DNA of 64,000 nucleotides. It comes from Streptomyces sp. GESEQ-35 (GTDB lineage: Bacteria; Actinomycetota; Actinomycetes; Streptomycetales; Streptomycetaceae). The translations under genes were made by a program, and so were the position numbers. The notes under the pieces are model-generated. The model saw only the letters and a list, made by a program, of their open reading frames with translations, did not search any database and was not told where the DNA came from. Shown in pieces: positions 1 through 8,946 of the stretch (its first letter is position 1; each line of letters begins with the position of its first letter). The stretch spans positions 310,001 to 374,000 of the forward strand of contig NZ_JAFFSX010000005.1 of NCBI RefSeq assembly GCF_017948485.1. Direction: 5' to 3'.

Positions 1-644
1 CCCGCCCGGACGCCCGGGTCACGCTCGCCCATGCCGGGCCGGCGCTGCTGAACGCCACGGGCAGTGCCCGCGCCGGGCGCAAAGCACGCGACTGGCTGGA
101 GTCCCACGACGTCGAGGTGCGGCTCGACTCCTTCATGGCGCCCGGCAATGACTTCGGCACCTACCGCGACGCCCACGGCAACATCGTCGAGGCCGACCTC
201 TCCTTCTGGGCGACGGGCACCACACCCAACACGCTCTGGCTGCGCCTGGCCGGGCACGGGGACTGGCTGAACCCCGCCGGGCACGTGAAGGTCGACCGGA
301 TGCTCCGGGTCGAGGGGAAGCCGGACGTGTTCGCGGTCGGCGACGTCAACGACGCCACCGAGCTCAAGATCACCCCCGCCGCGCTCGCCCAGGCGGACCT
401 CGCCGCCCACAACATCCGCACCTACCTGAACAGTTCCGGCAAGCACCGCAAGGAGCCCCGGCTGTACCGGCCGATGCAGCGCACTCCGATCATCGTGCCG
501 TTCGGCGCGGGCGACGGACTCACCGTGCTGCCCGTGCCGGGCGGCGAGACTGCGGTCCTCGGCAGCCGGACCTCCGTGATGGCCAAGGCGAAGACGCTCA
601 TGACCCCGTACATGAGGCGCCAGCTCGGGTACACCGCGACCTGA
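1..644 (+). CDS. FAD-dependent pyridine nucleotide-disulphide oxidoreductase, C-terminal part
   Basis: The frame is open from base 3, so the gene begins left of the window and about 213 C-terminal residues are visible. The stretch VFAVGDVNDA is the second FAD-contacting motif of NDH-2, AIF-like and ferredoxin reductase-type flavoproteins. It is preceded by the usual strand in which a substrate or NAD domain returns to the FAD domain (ADLSFWATGTTPNT). The family transfers electrons from NAD(P)H through FAD to a quinone or protein acceptor; the acceptor cannot be told from this fragment. A GTG at 117 is an internal codon, not the start. The gene is convergent with the LAL regulator 16 bases away. 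Confidence 0.8.
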   Translation, partial: RPDARVTLAHAGPALLNATGSARAGRKARDWLESHDVEVRLDSFMAPGNDFGTYRDAHGNIVEADLSFWATGTTPNTLWLRLAGHGDWLNPAGHVKVDRMLRVEGKPDVFAVGDVNDATELKITPAALAQADLAAHNIRTYLNSSGKHRKEPRLYRPMQRTPIIVPFGAGDGLTVLPVPGGETAVLGSRTSVMAKAKTLMTPYMRRQLGYTAT

Positions 645-660
645 GAGCCGAACCGCGTAC

Positions 661-3555
661 TCAGCCCGTCACCCCGGCGTGGGCCAGACAGCGGGCCAGG
701 TCCGAACGGGAACGGACGCCCAGCTTGCGGTAGACGCGGGTGAGGTGGGCCTCGATCGTCTTGCGGGAGAGGAAGAGGGACGCGGCGGCCTCCACGTTGC
801 TCAGCCCCTCGCCGATGGCGCGCGCCACCTGGAGCTCCTGCGGGGTGAGCAGGGCCACCGGCGGCGGTTCGTTGCCGTGGACGGCGGTGCGGTGCCCCGT
901 TGCCGCGACTTCGGCCTCGGCCCGGACCGCCCAGGGAACGGCGTCCAGCGCGGTGAACGTCCGCCGGGCGAGCAGCAGCGGTTCGCGTGCCGCGGACGGC
1001 CGCCGGAACCGGCGTAGGACCTCTCCCGCGACGAGCCGGGTCCGGGCCCGCTCGAAGGCCATCTCCTGGTCGGCGTGGACGCGTTCCGCGACGGCCAGCC
1101 AGTCGGCGGCCTCCTCTGCGGACCGCGCGAGCATCACCCGGCAGCGGGCGTGCGCGGCCGCCGGCCATGCCAGACCGGTCGCGGTATCACGCTCCCGCAG
1201 CCAGTCCGCGACGGCGACGCCCCGCTCTCTCGCCCCCGTGCGCAGACAGGCCTCGGCGAGGTCGGCGACCCACGGCATCAGGCAGGGATTGACCAGCCCC
1301 ATCTCCTGCGCCGACGCGAACGCCGCCTCCAGGTGCGCACGCGCCGCTTCCGGATCACCGGCGGCGAGCGCGGCCGTACCCAGCGCACCGCGTGCGAACA
1401 AGGACAGACCGCGCAGCCGACCGCCGCACCAGCGCTCGTACTGCGCCACACGCTCCTCGCAGGCCGCGACGTCGCCGCGCAGGGCGTCCAGCCGTGCGAG
1501 CTGGAGCAACGCGTAGCCCGTCATCGCCAGATGCCCGAACTCCGTTGCCCAGCGCAGCCCCTCGGTGGCGTCCGCGCGGGCCATCGGCCAGCGCGACCAC
1601 ATCTCCACCTCGCACCGCGCCAGCAGCGTGTACGGCAGGAGGGCGGGGGAGTGGTCGCGGCGCATCCCCTCGATCACCGTGTCCAGGACGCGGCGGGCGA
1701 GCTCTCCGTCACCGGTCCAGGACAGGCCCTGCGCGATCTCCATCGTCGTCTGGCGTTCCTCGGGGCCGGGCCGGCCGCGCGTCTGGGCGAGCAGCCCGAG
1801 CAGGGCCGTACGGCCTTCGCGTACATCGCCGCCCAGAGCCTGCGCACGGGCGCGCATCACGGCGGCGTGGCGACGCTGCGTGCCGTGCGTGCCGGCCGCC
1901 AACTCCGCGCAGCGGGCGGCGATGTCGCAGGCGTCGCCCATCCGCCCGTCCATCGTCGCGGGCACCACCGCGGCCCCGTACAGCCGGCAGGCACGTGAGG
2001 GGTCCACCGGCTCGACCGCGCGGGCCGCGCCGACCAGCAGCTGATGCGCACGGCCGGGATCTCCGAGCCAGGTGCAGGCCTGGCCGCGCAGCAGCTCGAT
2101 GTCCGCGGTCATCAGCGGGTCCCGGCAGTGCGACAGCGCCTGCTCGCACCACTGGGCGGCATCCCGCGTCGTACCGCCGTAGAAAGCGTCGTGCGCGGCC
2201 TCGAACAGGCGGCGGGCCGCGTCCGCGGGGTCCGGGGACAGCTCGGCGGCACGGTGCCAGGTGGGCGCGGCAGCCGCCAACGCCCCGCGCTGCCGCGCCT
2301 GCCGGGCGTCGGCCACCAGACGGGCGGCGACCGACTCGTCCGGACCGGGGGCGGCGGCTGCCAGGTACCAGGTCTGTAGTTCGCCCGAGCTCACGGCGGC
2401 CAGTTTCCGGTACACCTCAAGCCGTCGGACCGTGGCGCACTGTCCCAGCACCACCGGCCGCAGCACGGGATGCCGTAGCTCGCACGCGCCGTCCCGCATC
2501 CGTACCAGTCCGGCCGCCTCGGCCGGGTCCAGATCGGCGGTCGTGAGTCCGTCGGACGCCAACGCCCGTTGCAGCAGCGGCCATTGCGGGGTTCGGCCGG
2601 CGGCGACGTAAACCAGCGCCTCTCGGCTGCGCGGGGGCAGCATGCGCAGCTGTCCGCGCCATGCGCGCTCCACCAGCGGCCCGGGTGCCTCCCACGAGTC
2701 GTCCCACGCCTCGGCACCGCCCGCACGGCTGCGGGCGAGCGCCGCCGCGTACTCGACCAGGACCAAGGGGTTGCCGTGTGCCAGCCGCACGATCCGGCCC
2801 GCCGCCGCATCCGCCCGGTCGAGCCTGTGCCGCCGTAACAGGGTCCAGCACTCGTCGTCCGTCAGCGGCCCCAGCACGGCGTGCGGGACGCTCTCCTCGA
2901 TCCCCTCCTCCTCCGGCCCGCTGCGCGCGGCCATGACGAGGGCCACTCGCTCGGTGGCCAGCCGCCGGGCCACGAACTGAAGCACCTGCCGGGACGAAGG
3001 ATCGGCCCAGTGCAGGTCGTCGACGAGGACCAGCAGCGGCCACGCCTCCCCGGCGGCGGCCAGCACGCCGAGCGCGCCCGCGCACACCGCGTACGGGTTC
3101 GGCTCGGCCGCATCCGCGAGCGCGAGACAGCCCTCCACGGCTCTGCGCTGGGCCGGCGGCAGCTCGCCGAAGTGATGGCGCAGCGGCAGCAGCACATCGG
3201 CCAGCACCGCGTACGGCAGCACGGCCTCCGACTCCACTCCGCAGGCCCACAGCACCTGGGCGTCCTGGCAGCGGGCGGCCGCGTGGCGCAGCACCATGCT
3301 CTTGCCGATCCCCGGTTCACCGCTCAGCAGCAGGGCACCGCCCCTGTGGGGCAGGGCGTCCACCAGGCCGGCCACCAGGTCGCGTTCGGTGTTCCGGCCG
3401 ACCAGGGCAACGGGCCCCGGGTCGGACGTCGCTTCGTCGGGCGCGGAGGCAGCCACGACGCAGTACGGCCCGTGCACACCCGAGTCGCCCGGCGCATGGA
3501 CCGGATCGCATGCCGCTGCGCCCACCGTCACACCGGTCATCGCAGGTTCTTCCAT
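661..3555 (-). CDS. LAL-type LuxR family transcriptional regulator with AAA ATPase domain
   Basis: This 964-residue protein has LAL (large ATP-binding LuxR) architecture. A Walker A loop, GEPGIGKS, lies at residues 79-86, and a Walker B strand LLVLVDDLHWAD lies near residue 180. A long helical TPR-like middle follows, and a C-terminal LuxR helix-turn-helix (LTPQELQVARAIGEGLSN onward) covers about the last 65 residues. The family usually activates neighbouring genes. Codon 240 is TTA (plus-strand bases 2836-2838), the rare codon read by the bldA tRNA in Streptomyces, so translation is probably development-dependent. An alternative ATG lies at 3540; neither start has a strong ribosome-binding site. 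It is divergent from the haem peroxidase gene, a likely target. Confidence 0.93.
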   Translation of the reverse strand: MEEPAMTGVTVGAAACDPVHAPGDSGVHGPYCVVAASAPDEATSDPGPVALVGRNTERDLVAGLVDALPHRGGALLLSGEPGIGKSMVLRHAAARCQDAQVLWACGVESEAVLPYAVLADVLLPLRHHFGELPPAQRRAVEGCLALADAAEPNPYAVCAGALGVLAAAGEAWPLLVLVDDLHWADPSSRQVLQFVARRLATERVALVMAARSGPEEEGIEESVPHAVLGPLTDDECWTLLRRHRLDRADAAAGRIVRLAHGNPLVLVEYAAALARSRAGGAEAWDDSWEAPGPLVERAWRGQLRMLPPRSREALVYVAAGRTPQWPLLQRALASDGLTTADLDPAEAAGLVRMRDGACELRHPVLRPVVLGQCATVRRLEVYRKLAAVSSGELQTWYLAAAAPGPDESVAARLVADARQARQRGALAAAAPTWHRAAELSPDPADAARRLFEAAHDAFYGGTTRDAAQWCEQALSHCRDPLMTADIELLRGQACTWLGDPGRAHQLLVGAARAVEPVDPSRACRLYGAAVVPATMDGRMGDACDIAARCAELAAGTHGTQRRHAAVMRARAQALGGDVREGRTALLGLLAQTRGRPGPEERQTTMEIAQGLSWTGDGELARRVLDTVIEGMRRDHSPALLPYTLLARCEVEMWSRWPMARADATEGLRWATEFGHLAMTGYALLQLARLDALRGDVAACEERVAQYERWCGGRLRGLSLFARGALGTAALAAGDPEAARAHLEAAFASAQEMGLVNPCLMPWVADLAEACLRTGARERGVAVADWLRERDTATGLAWPAAAHARCRVMLARSAEEAADWLAVAERVHADQEMAFERARTRLVAGEVLRRFRRPSAAREPLLLARRTFTALDAVPWAVRAEAEVAATGHRTAVHGNEPPPVALLTPQELQVARAIGEGLSNVEAAASLFLSRKTIEAHLTRVYRKLGVRSRSDLARCLAHAGVTG
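2836..2838 (-). promoter_or_regulatory. TTA leucine codon (bldA control point) in the LAL regulator
   Basis: The plus strand reads TAA here, which on the coding strand is TTA in frame, within the residues TLLRRHRLD. In Streptomyces, TTA is rare and depends on the developmentally controlled bldA leucyl-tRNA. I saw no other unambiguous in-frame TTA in the window. Confidence 0.85.
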
Positions 3556-3875
3556 GACGCCCCCGTACCCCTGCCGCTCCCCAGCGGCGGTCCGTCATAT
3601 CACCAGGGTGCCCCCGGAAGGGTGATCGGCGTGAGTGGTCGGGACGGTCCTACGGCGGCCTCCGTACGGTGCTGTCCGCGCGGTGAGCCCATGGCGCGTA
3701 GCACCTGCCGGGTGCATCCGGCGCCGGCGACGCGGCGGATGGCGTAGGCGTTTCGGCGGGCGCGCTGCTCAGGAACGCGGCAGCGCATGTCCCGGGCGGA
3801 GGTAGGGAGTTCCCCGAAGCCGTGGTGCGAGCGTCCGGAAAGACTCGCGTGCCCTAGACCGGAAAGGGGCAGGGG
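3556..3875. other. Intergenic region between LAL regulator and haem peroxidase
   Basis: This 320-base divergent region holds no credible gene. It should contain both promoters. The clearest element is the GGGAGTTCCC-type box at 3802-3820, close to the peroxidase side. I could not place convincing -35 and -10 hexamers. Confidence 0.7.
3802..3820. promoter_or_regulatory. Shared 19-base box, copy 1 (upstream of haem peroxidase)
   Basis: The sequence GTAGGGAGTTCCCCGAAGC ends 55 bases before the peroxidase ATG. It matches the box at 5633-5651 at 18 of 19 positions. The centre is an interrupted palindrome, GGGA-NT-TCCC. From memory, it resembles the GGGAWWTCCC core reported for LuxR-family (PAS-LuxR/PimM) operators. 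Binding by the adjacent LAL protein is an inference. Confidence 0.6.
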
Positions 3876-5564
3876 ATGGCTGAGCAGGGACAGTTCCGGC
3901 GGGTGATCACGAACCTCACGCACGGCGGACACGCGATTCTCGACAGTGCCGACGAGGCGGAGAAGACCGCCCAGACCCAGGAGAGCCTGAGCACGCGCAG
4001 CACGGTGGTTCAGGAGTCCACCGACGTCGCCGCGCACGTGGGCACCACTTCCTTCGACTACTTGTTCCCCGACCTCGCGAAGAAGTTCCCGGAGCACCAC
4101 CTGCCGCAGGACGACATCGCAAGGGTGGTCAAGGCACTGCTCGAACTGGGCTCGGCGATCGTGGAGACCCCGGAAGAGGTGCGCCTCCCGGAGCTCAACT
4201 CACCGATTCCGGCGATCTACACCTACTGGGGCCAGTTCGTCGACCACGATCTGACCGCCGCGACCGACCGCGATCTGGTGATCAACATCACCGACGAGAA
4301 CCTGCCGCCCGTGCCACCGGACGAAGTGATCAAGAAGTTGGAGAACCTGCGGATCCCGGCACTGAACCTCGACTCGGTCTACGGCGACGGGCCGTTCGCG
4401 GCACCGGTGGTGGGCAAGGACGCCGTTCCCTACGACGGGATCAAGTTCCGGTTGGGCCTGCTCTCGCCGGTGCCCGCCAATGTGGGCGCGCTGATCCCCC
4501 CGGTCGACGACACGCAACGGGATCTGCCGCGCAAGCCCGACCGCACACCGCTCGTCGGCGACACCCGCAACGACGAGAACCTCGTGGTGGCTCAACTGCA
4601 CGTGGCGTTCCTGCGGTTCCACAACGCGGCGGTCGACTGGGTGCGCGACAACGAGCCCGGCTTCGAGTCCGACGCCGAGGTCTTCCGACGGGCCAGGGAC
4701 CTCACCCGATGGACCTACCAGTGGTTGTGCGTGCACGACTATCTGCGCACCGTGGCTCGCCCCGACGTCGTCGACCTGGTGGACACCGCGGAGGGGAACC
4801 TGCTCGCCCTGGACCGTCGCGGCACCTACGTGCCGATCGAGTTCGCGGTTGCGGCTTTCCGCTTCGGCCACAGCATGGTGCGCGGTGCCTACGACTGGAA
4901 CCGCAACTTCGGCCGCCCCGGCGACAGGTCGCCCGTGTCCACCCTGGACCAGCTGTTCCAGTTCACCGGCAAGGGCGGTTTCGCCGGCCAGCTGACGACG
5001 CTCCCGTCGAACTGGCCGGCGGAGTGGGACCGGATGGTCGACAAGAACAGTCAGTTCGCCAACCGCTTCGCACGGCTCATCGACACCAGGATCGCGCCAC
5101 CGCTCGCCGAACTGCGCAACGAGGGCAACGACCCGGGCCTGGCCGACCGGATCAAGAAACTGCTCAAGCACCTCGCCCAGCGCAACCTCCTGCGCGGCTA
5201 CCGGCTGGCCGCCCCCACCGGCCAGGCCGTGGCCGAAGCCCTCGAAGTCACACCTCTCAGCCGCGTGGAACTCGAGCAGAACAGCAGCGACGCGGTCAAG
5301 AACGCCCTGGAGGCGGGCGGCCTGTTCGACAAGACCCCGCTCTGGTTCTACGTGCTGAAAGAGGCCGAGGTGAGGGAGCTGGGCCGGCGGCTCGGTGAGG
5401 TCGGCAGCCGCATCGTCGCCGAGACCATCGTCGGCCAGATCCGCCAGGACTCCGGTTCGTACGTGAACCAGACGAGCTGGAGCCCCGCACAGGGCGTCCA
5501 GCTGCCCAACGGCCGACCGGTGCGCACGATCGCGGACTTCCTCCGCTTCGCCGGCGTCCTCTGA
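3876..5564 (+). CDS. Animal-type haem peroxidase family protein
   Basis: The 562-residue protein belongs to the animal haem peroxidase superfamily (An_peroxidase), which oxidises halides or organic substrates with hydrogen peroxide. WGQFVDHDL at 118-126 carries the distal histidine (H124). GDTRNDEN near residue 230 carries the catalytic arginine (R230). FRFGHSMVRGAY carries the proximal haem ligand (H331). No signal peptide or membrane segment is visible, so it is predicted to be cytoplasmic, or exported by an unrecognised route. The N-terminal 110 residues are helical and lack a recognised motif. The ATG follows GGAAAGG by a usual spacing. A hairpin at 5593-5620 lies downstream, and the next gene has its own copy of the upstream box. 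Confidence 0.9.
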   Translation: MAEQGQFRRVITNLTHGGHAILDSADEAEKTAQTQESLSTRSTVVQESTDVAAHVGTTSFDYLFPDLAKKFPEHHLPQDDIARVVKALLELGSAIVETPEEVRLPELNSPIPAIYTYWGQFVDHDLTAATDRDLVINITDENLPPVPPDEVIKKLENLRIPALNLDSVYGDGPFAAPVVGKDAVPYDGIKFRLGLLSPVPANVGALIPPVDDTQRDLPRKPDRTPLVGDTRNDENLVVAQLHVAFLRFHNAAVDWVRDNEPGFESDAEVFRRARDLTRWTYQWLCVHDYLRTVARPDVVDLVDTAEGNLLALDRRGTYVPIEFAVAAFRFGHSMVRGAYDWNRNFGRPGDRSPVSTLDQLFQFTGKGGFAGQLTTLPSNWPAEWDRMVDKNSQFANRFARLIDTRIAPPLAELRNEGNDPGLADRIKKLLKHLAQRNLLRGYRLAAPTGQAVAEALEVTPLSRVELEQNSSDAVKNALEAGGLFDKTPLWFYVLKEAEVRELGRRLGEVGSRIVAETIVGQIRQDSGSYVNQTSWSPAQGVQLPNGRPVRTIADFLRFAGVL

Positions 5565-5592
5565 CCCACCCGCGCCCAGCTGTGCCCCCCAT

Positions 5593-5620
5593 GCCCCCGC
5601 CGGCCCGTACCGGTGGGGGC
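5593..5620 (+). terminator. Stem-loop after the peroxidase gene
   Basis: GCCCCCGCCGG at 5593-5603 pairs with CCGGTGGGGGC at 5610-5620 across a 6-base loop, with one G-T wobble. There is no U tract, as is common in Streptomyces. It separates the peroxidase gene from the next box and gene, which suggests separate transcription. Confidence 0.6.
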
Positions 5621-5632
5621 GCACCTGCCCCC

Positions 5633-5651
5633 GTAGGGAATTCCCCGAAGC
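5633..5651. promoter_or_regulatory. Shared 19-base box, copy 2 (upstream of protease-hydrolase)
   Basis: The sequence GTAGGGAATTCCCCGAAGC differs from copy 1 at one base and has the perfect core palindrome GGGAATTCCC. It ends 32 bases before the chosen ATG at 5684. The same box before two adjacent, separately transcribed genes points to one shared regulator. Confidence 0.6.
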
Positions 5652-5683
5652 GCCGAACGTCCCCCGCCGAGGAGCATCCGCGC

Positions 5684-7657
5684 ATGGACATACCAGAACA
5701 GCAGCAGAACATGATGGAGCGATACCGGGACACGGCGCAGCAGCGCGAGGACATCCGGCGTCGGCAGGCGGAGACCGGCGTGCCCTTCGTCGTCGACAGC
5801 GAGGAGCAGCTGCTCGCCCGCGCGGAGCGGCTGTTGAGCAAGGGCGAGGTCGATCCGGAGACGCTGGCGCCGGTGCCGACCGACGGGGGCCCGGTGCTTC
5901 CCGCCGTCGTGCCCGAACGGATCCTCGGCGCCGCGAGCGAGCTTCAGAGCGTCAACTTCCTTGCCCGTGGGGCACGTGCGGCCCGCGCGGTCGCCCGCAT
6001 GTCCATCATCGACAACGGACGGCGGGCCGGGTTCGGCACCGGGTTCCTCGTGGGGGAGCGTCTGCTCCTCACCAACAACCACGTGCTGCCCGACGTGAAG
6101 ACGGCGACCGGATCCTTCGCGGAGTTCGACCTCGAATCCGACGTCGACGGCGTGCCCAAACCGATCGCCGCCTACGACCTGGTCCCGGGCGACCTGTTCG
6201 TCACCGACGCCGACCTCGACTACACCCTCGTCGCGGTCGCGGCAGGCACCGACGGGAGCCGGCCCGGCGCGGTGCACGGTTGGCTCAGGCTGATCGCCCA
6301 ACAGGGGAAGATCGTCATCGGTGAGCCGGTGAACGTCGTCGGCCATCCCGACGCCCGGCCGAAAGAGCTCGCGGTCCGCGACAACGCCCTGCTCAACCAG
6401 TTGCCGCAGTTCCTGCACTACCGCACGGACACCGAGCCCGGAAACTCCGGCTCGCCCGTCTTCAACGACCAGTGGGAGGTCGTCGCGCTGCACCACGCCG
6501 GCGTACCAGACCCGGACGGCGAGGGCTGGATCGCCAACGAGGGGGCACGCGTCAGCGCCATCCTGCGGCACCTCGCGCTGGCCGAGCTGCCACCGCAACA
6601 GAAGCTGCTGCTGGCCGAGTTGGGCTCGCAGGCGGTACCGAGCGAAGCGGCGCTGACCGAAGACGTCCTCCCCGCTCAGGCAACCCTGCCCGCGGCGCAT
6701 GCCGAGGCCGGCGCGGGTGCTCAGCAGCGGCGCGGTGTCGCCGGGCGGACCGGCGCCGGCCGGCGCGTGGTGTTCCTGCACGGCCGCGGGCAGCAGGGCC
6801 GCGATCCCGCCGCGCTGCGCGCCGGCTGGTGCGGGGGCCTGGCCATCGGGCTGGCGGCGGCGGGCCTTGCGCCGATCGACGCCGGCGACGTCTGGTTCCC
6901 CTACTACGGCGACGCGTTGGCCGCCTGGGCCGCCGACCGTGAGCACCTCGCCCCCGAAGCGACGACCACGGCCGAGGCGTACGCGCCCTCCGATCCCGGC
7001 GCCCGCGCGGTGTACGCCACCCTGCTCGCCGAGGCCGCCAAGCGCGCCGGGATGCCCGCGTCGGAACGGGAGTCCGTGGAGGAGGGCGTACGCGCGAGCG
7101 AGGGCGTGGCCGCACAGGAGTCGGGCCTCCTCGGCGGGGTGGTCGCCGCACTGCAAAGGCCGCTGTCCTGGATCGCGGCGCGCAGCGGGCTCGACGACGC
7201 CGTGATCGCGACGGTGTTCCGCGACATCGCCGCCTACCTCGACAACAAGTCGGTACGCGACGCCGTGCTCGACGCGGTGCTGGCCGACATGCCCGACGAC
7301 GGCGAGATCGTCCTGGTCACCCACAGCCTCGGCACCGTCGTCGCGCTCGACCTGTTCACCCGGCTGCACAAGCGGGCCTCCGTGCCTCTGCTCGTGACCG
7401 CGGGCAGCCCACTCGGACTCGACGCCGTGTACCGGCGGTTGCTCACGGGGGGACCCGTCCGGCCCGGTCAGGTCGGAGTGTGGATCAACGCCTGGGCGGC
7501 TGCGGACGCCGTCGCCATCGGCTGTCCGCTCGGCGACACCTGGACAGGGGTGCGCGACGTGCTCTGCGCCAACCGCAAGGACCGGGCACACGACATCACG
7601 CAGTACCTTGCCGAGGCCCGGATCGCAGCCGAGATCGGTCGCGGCGCCCGCCCGTAG
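5684..7657 (+). CDS. Trypsin-like serine protease fused to an alpha/beta hydrolase
   Basis: This 657-residue protein joins two enzymes. Residues 100-290 are a trypsin/V8-like protease with H133 (LLLTNNHVLP), D179 (DLDYTLVAV) and S255 (EPGNSGSPVF) as the likely triad. Residues 360-650 are an alpha/beta hydrolase: RVVFLHGRGQQG supplies the oxyanion turn and VTHSLGTVVAL the nucleophile S548. The N-terminal 60 residues are charged and helical with no signal peptide, so it is probably cytoplasmic. GAGGAG at 5669-5674 decides the ATG at 5684 over an earlier in-frame start at 5582. Substrates are unknown. The same upstream box as the peroxidase suggests joint expression. It ends 6 bases from the convergent P450 gene. 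Confidence 0.87.
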   Translation: MDIPEQQQNMMERYRDTAQQREDIRRRQAETGVPFVVDSEEQLLARAERLLSKGEVDPETLAPVPTDGGPVLPAVVPERILGAASELQSVNFLARGARAARAVARMSIIDNGRRAGFGTGFLVGERLLLTNNHVLPDVKTATGSFAEFDLESDVDGVPKPIAAYDLVPGDLFVTDADLDYTLVAVAAGTDGSRPGAVHGWLRLIAQQGKIVIGEPVNVVGHPDARPKELAVRDNALLNQLPQFLHYRTDTEPGNSGSPVFNDQWEVVALHHAGVPDPDGEGWIANEGARVSAILRHLALAELPPQQKLLLAELGSQAVPSEAALTEDVLPAQATLPAAHAEAGAGAQQRRGVAGRTGAGRRVVFLHGRGQQGRDPAALRAGWCGGLAIGLAAAGLAPIDAGDVWFPYYGDALAAWAADREHLAPEATTTAEAYAPSDPGARAVYATLLAEAAKRAGMPASERESVEEGVRASEGVAAQESGLLGGVVAALQRPLSWIAARSGLDDAVIATVFRDIAAYLDNKSVRDAVLDAVLADMPDDGEIVLVTHSLGTVVALDLFTRLHKRASVPLLVTAGSPLGLDAVYRRLLTGGPVRPGQVGVWINAWAAADAVAIGCPLGDTWTGVRDVLCANRKDRAHDITQYLAEARIAAEIGRGARP

Positions 7658-7663
7658 GCGGCG

Positions 7664-8842
7664 TCACGACCCCGGAGTGTCCCAACGGACGTGCAGCGCC
7701 GGGGGCTTGCGGAAGAGCAGGCCTGTGGGCGCGGAGGACGCGGCGGGGTCGAGGCGCAGGCCCGGGAGACGATCGAGGAGCGTGACAAGGCAGACGCGGG
7801 TCTCCAGCCGGGCGAGGTGGGCGCCGAGGCAGAAGTGCGGGCCGTGGGCGAAGGCCAGCTGGAGACGGGAGTTGGTGCGTCGCAGGTCGAAACGGTCGGG
7901 ATCCTCGAAGACCTCGGGATCACGGTTGGCGCCGGCGAGCGAGACGACCACGAGATCCCCGCGGCGCACCTCGGCCCCGCCGATCGACACATCGGCGGTG
8001 GCGTAGCGGTCGACGACCGCAGCGGCGGGTTCCAGGCGGAGCGATTCCTCGATCGCCGCGTCGACGAGACCCGGATCGGCCCGCAGGAGCGCCAGTTGGG
8101 CGGGATCGGCCAGCACATGCCGTACGGCGTTGGCGATCATGCCCTCGGTGGTCTCGATGCCGCCGAACATCAGCACGGCGGCATTGGCGACCACCTCCGG
8201 CAGCTTCAGCCGTTCGGCCGCCGCGACCAGCAGCGACGCATCGGCCTCCGCGGCGACTGTCGCCTCGACGCTGCCCCGCAACTGGTCGAAGGCCGCCGCC
8301 CCGGCAGGATTCGCGGGCCGGCCCGCGGTGATGTCGGAGACCGCGCTCACGATGGCGTCGTACCAGGACAGCACCGCCTTGGCGTCGGCGTCGACCAGGC
8401 CCAGGGACTCGGCGACGACCGCGACCGCCAGTGGCCCTGCCACCTCCCGGCGCAGCTCGGCGCCGCCCCCCGGCCGGACGGCCTCCACGAGCCGGGCGGC
8501 TTCCTCTTCCACGAACCCGGCGAACCGGTCCTGCACGTCTCGCGCGCGGAACGGATCGGTGAAGGGAGCGCGGTGCCGTGCGTGCTCGGCGCCTTCCAGG
8601 GAGAGCATGCTGGGACCTACGACCTGGGCGGTGGAGAAGCGGGGGTCGTCCACGGTGAAGCCGGCCGCGTCGCGCATCACCCGCAGGGCGAGATCCCGCC
8701 GGGTCACCAGCCAGCCGCCCAGCGCGGGGAGCCACGAGACCGGTTCGCCGGCCCGCAGCAGGGCCAGCCTGGGATGCGGGTCGTCCTCCAGTTCATCGAG
8801 CGTGGTCGTGGCGCCGAGCGGAAACCGGTGCGCTTTCTCCAT
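7664..8842 (-). CDS. Cytochrome P450
   Basis: The protein is about 392 residues, the normal size for a soluble bacterial P450 monooxygenase. The haem-binding loop FAHGPHFCLGAHLARLE holds the cysteine ligand about 55 residues from the C-terminus. GGIETTEGMI is the I-helix oxygen-activation region, with E-T-T replacing the more usual A-G-x-x-T pattern. The K-helix ExxR is seen as ESLRLEP. The ATG at 8842 follows AGAGGC; a GTG at 8866 is possible. It is divergent from the cyclase/ThDP operon with about 100 bases between, so a joint small-molecule pathway is plausible. The substrate is unknown, and ferredoxin and reductase partners are not encoded nearby. Confidence 0.93.
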   Translation of the reverse strand: MEKAHRFPLGATTTLDELEDDPHPRLALLRAGEPVSWLPALGGWLVTRRDLALRVMRDAAGFTVDDPRFSTAQVVGPSMLSLEGAEHARHRAPFTDPFRARDVQDRFAGFVEEEAARLVEAVRPGGGAELRREVAGPLAVAVVAESLGLVDADAKAVLSWYDAIVSAVSDITAGRPANPAGAAAFDQLRGSVEATVAAEADASLLVAAAERLKLPEVVANAAVLMFGGIETTEGMIANAVRHVLADPAQLALLRADPGLVDAAIEESLRLEPAAAVVDRYATADVSIGGAEVRRGDLVVVSLAGANRDPEVFEDPDRFDLRRTNSRLQLAFAHGPHFCLGAHLARLETRVCLVTLLDRLPGLRLDPAASSAPTGLLFRKPPALHVRWDTPGS

Positions 8843-8946
8843 GGGAGCTGCCTCTGTTCCTGTCACTGGAGTTACGGTCCTGCATCTGAACAGCCGCCAT
8901 AGTGGCCTGCGATGCTGTCATTTCATCATCGACTCTGGAGGCGCCC

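Noticed and set aside
8902..8946. Longer N-terminus of the cyclase
   Set aside because: GGAGG at 8937-8941 fits the ATG at 8947, and the extra residues are not typical of the family.
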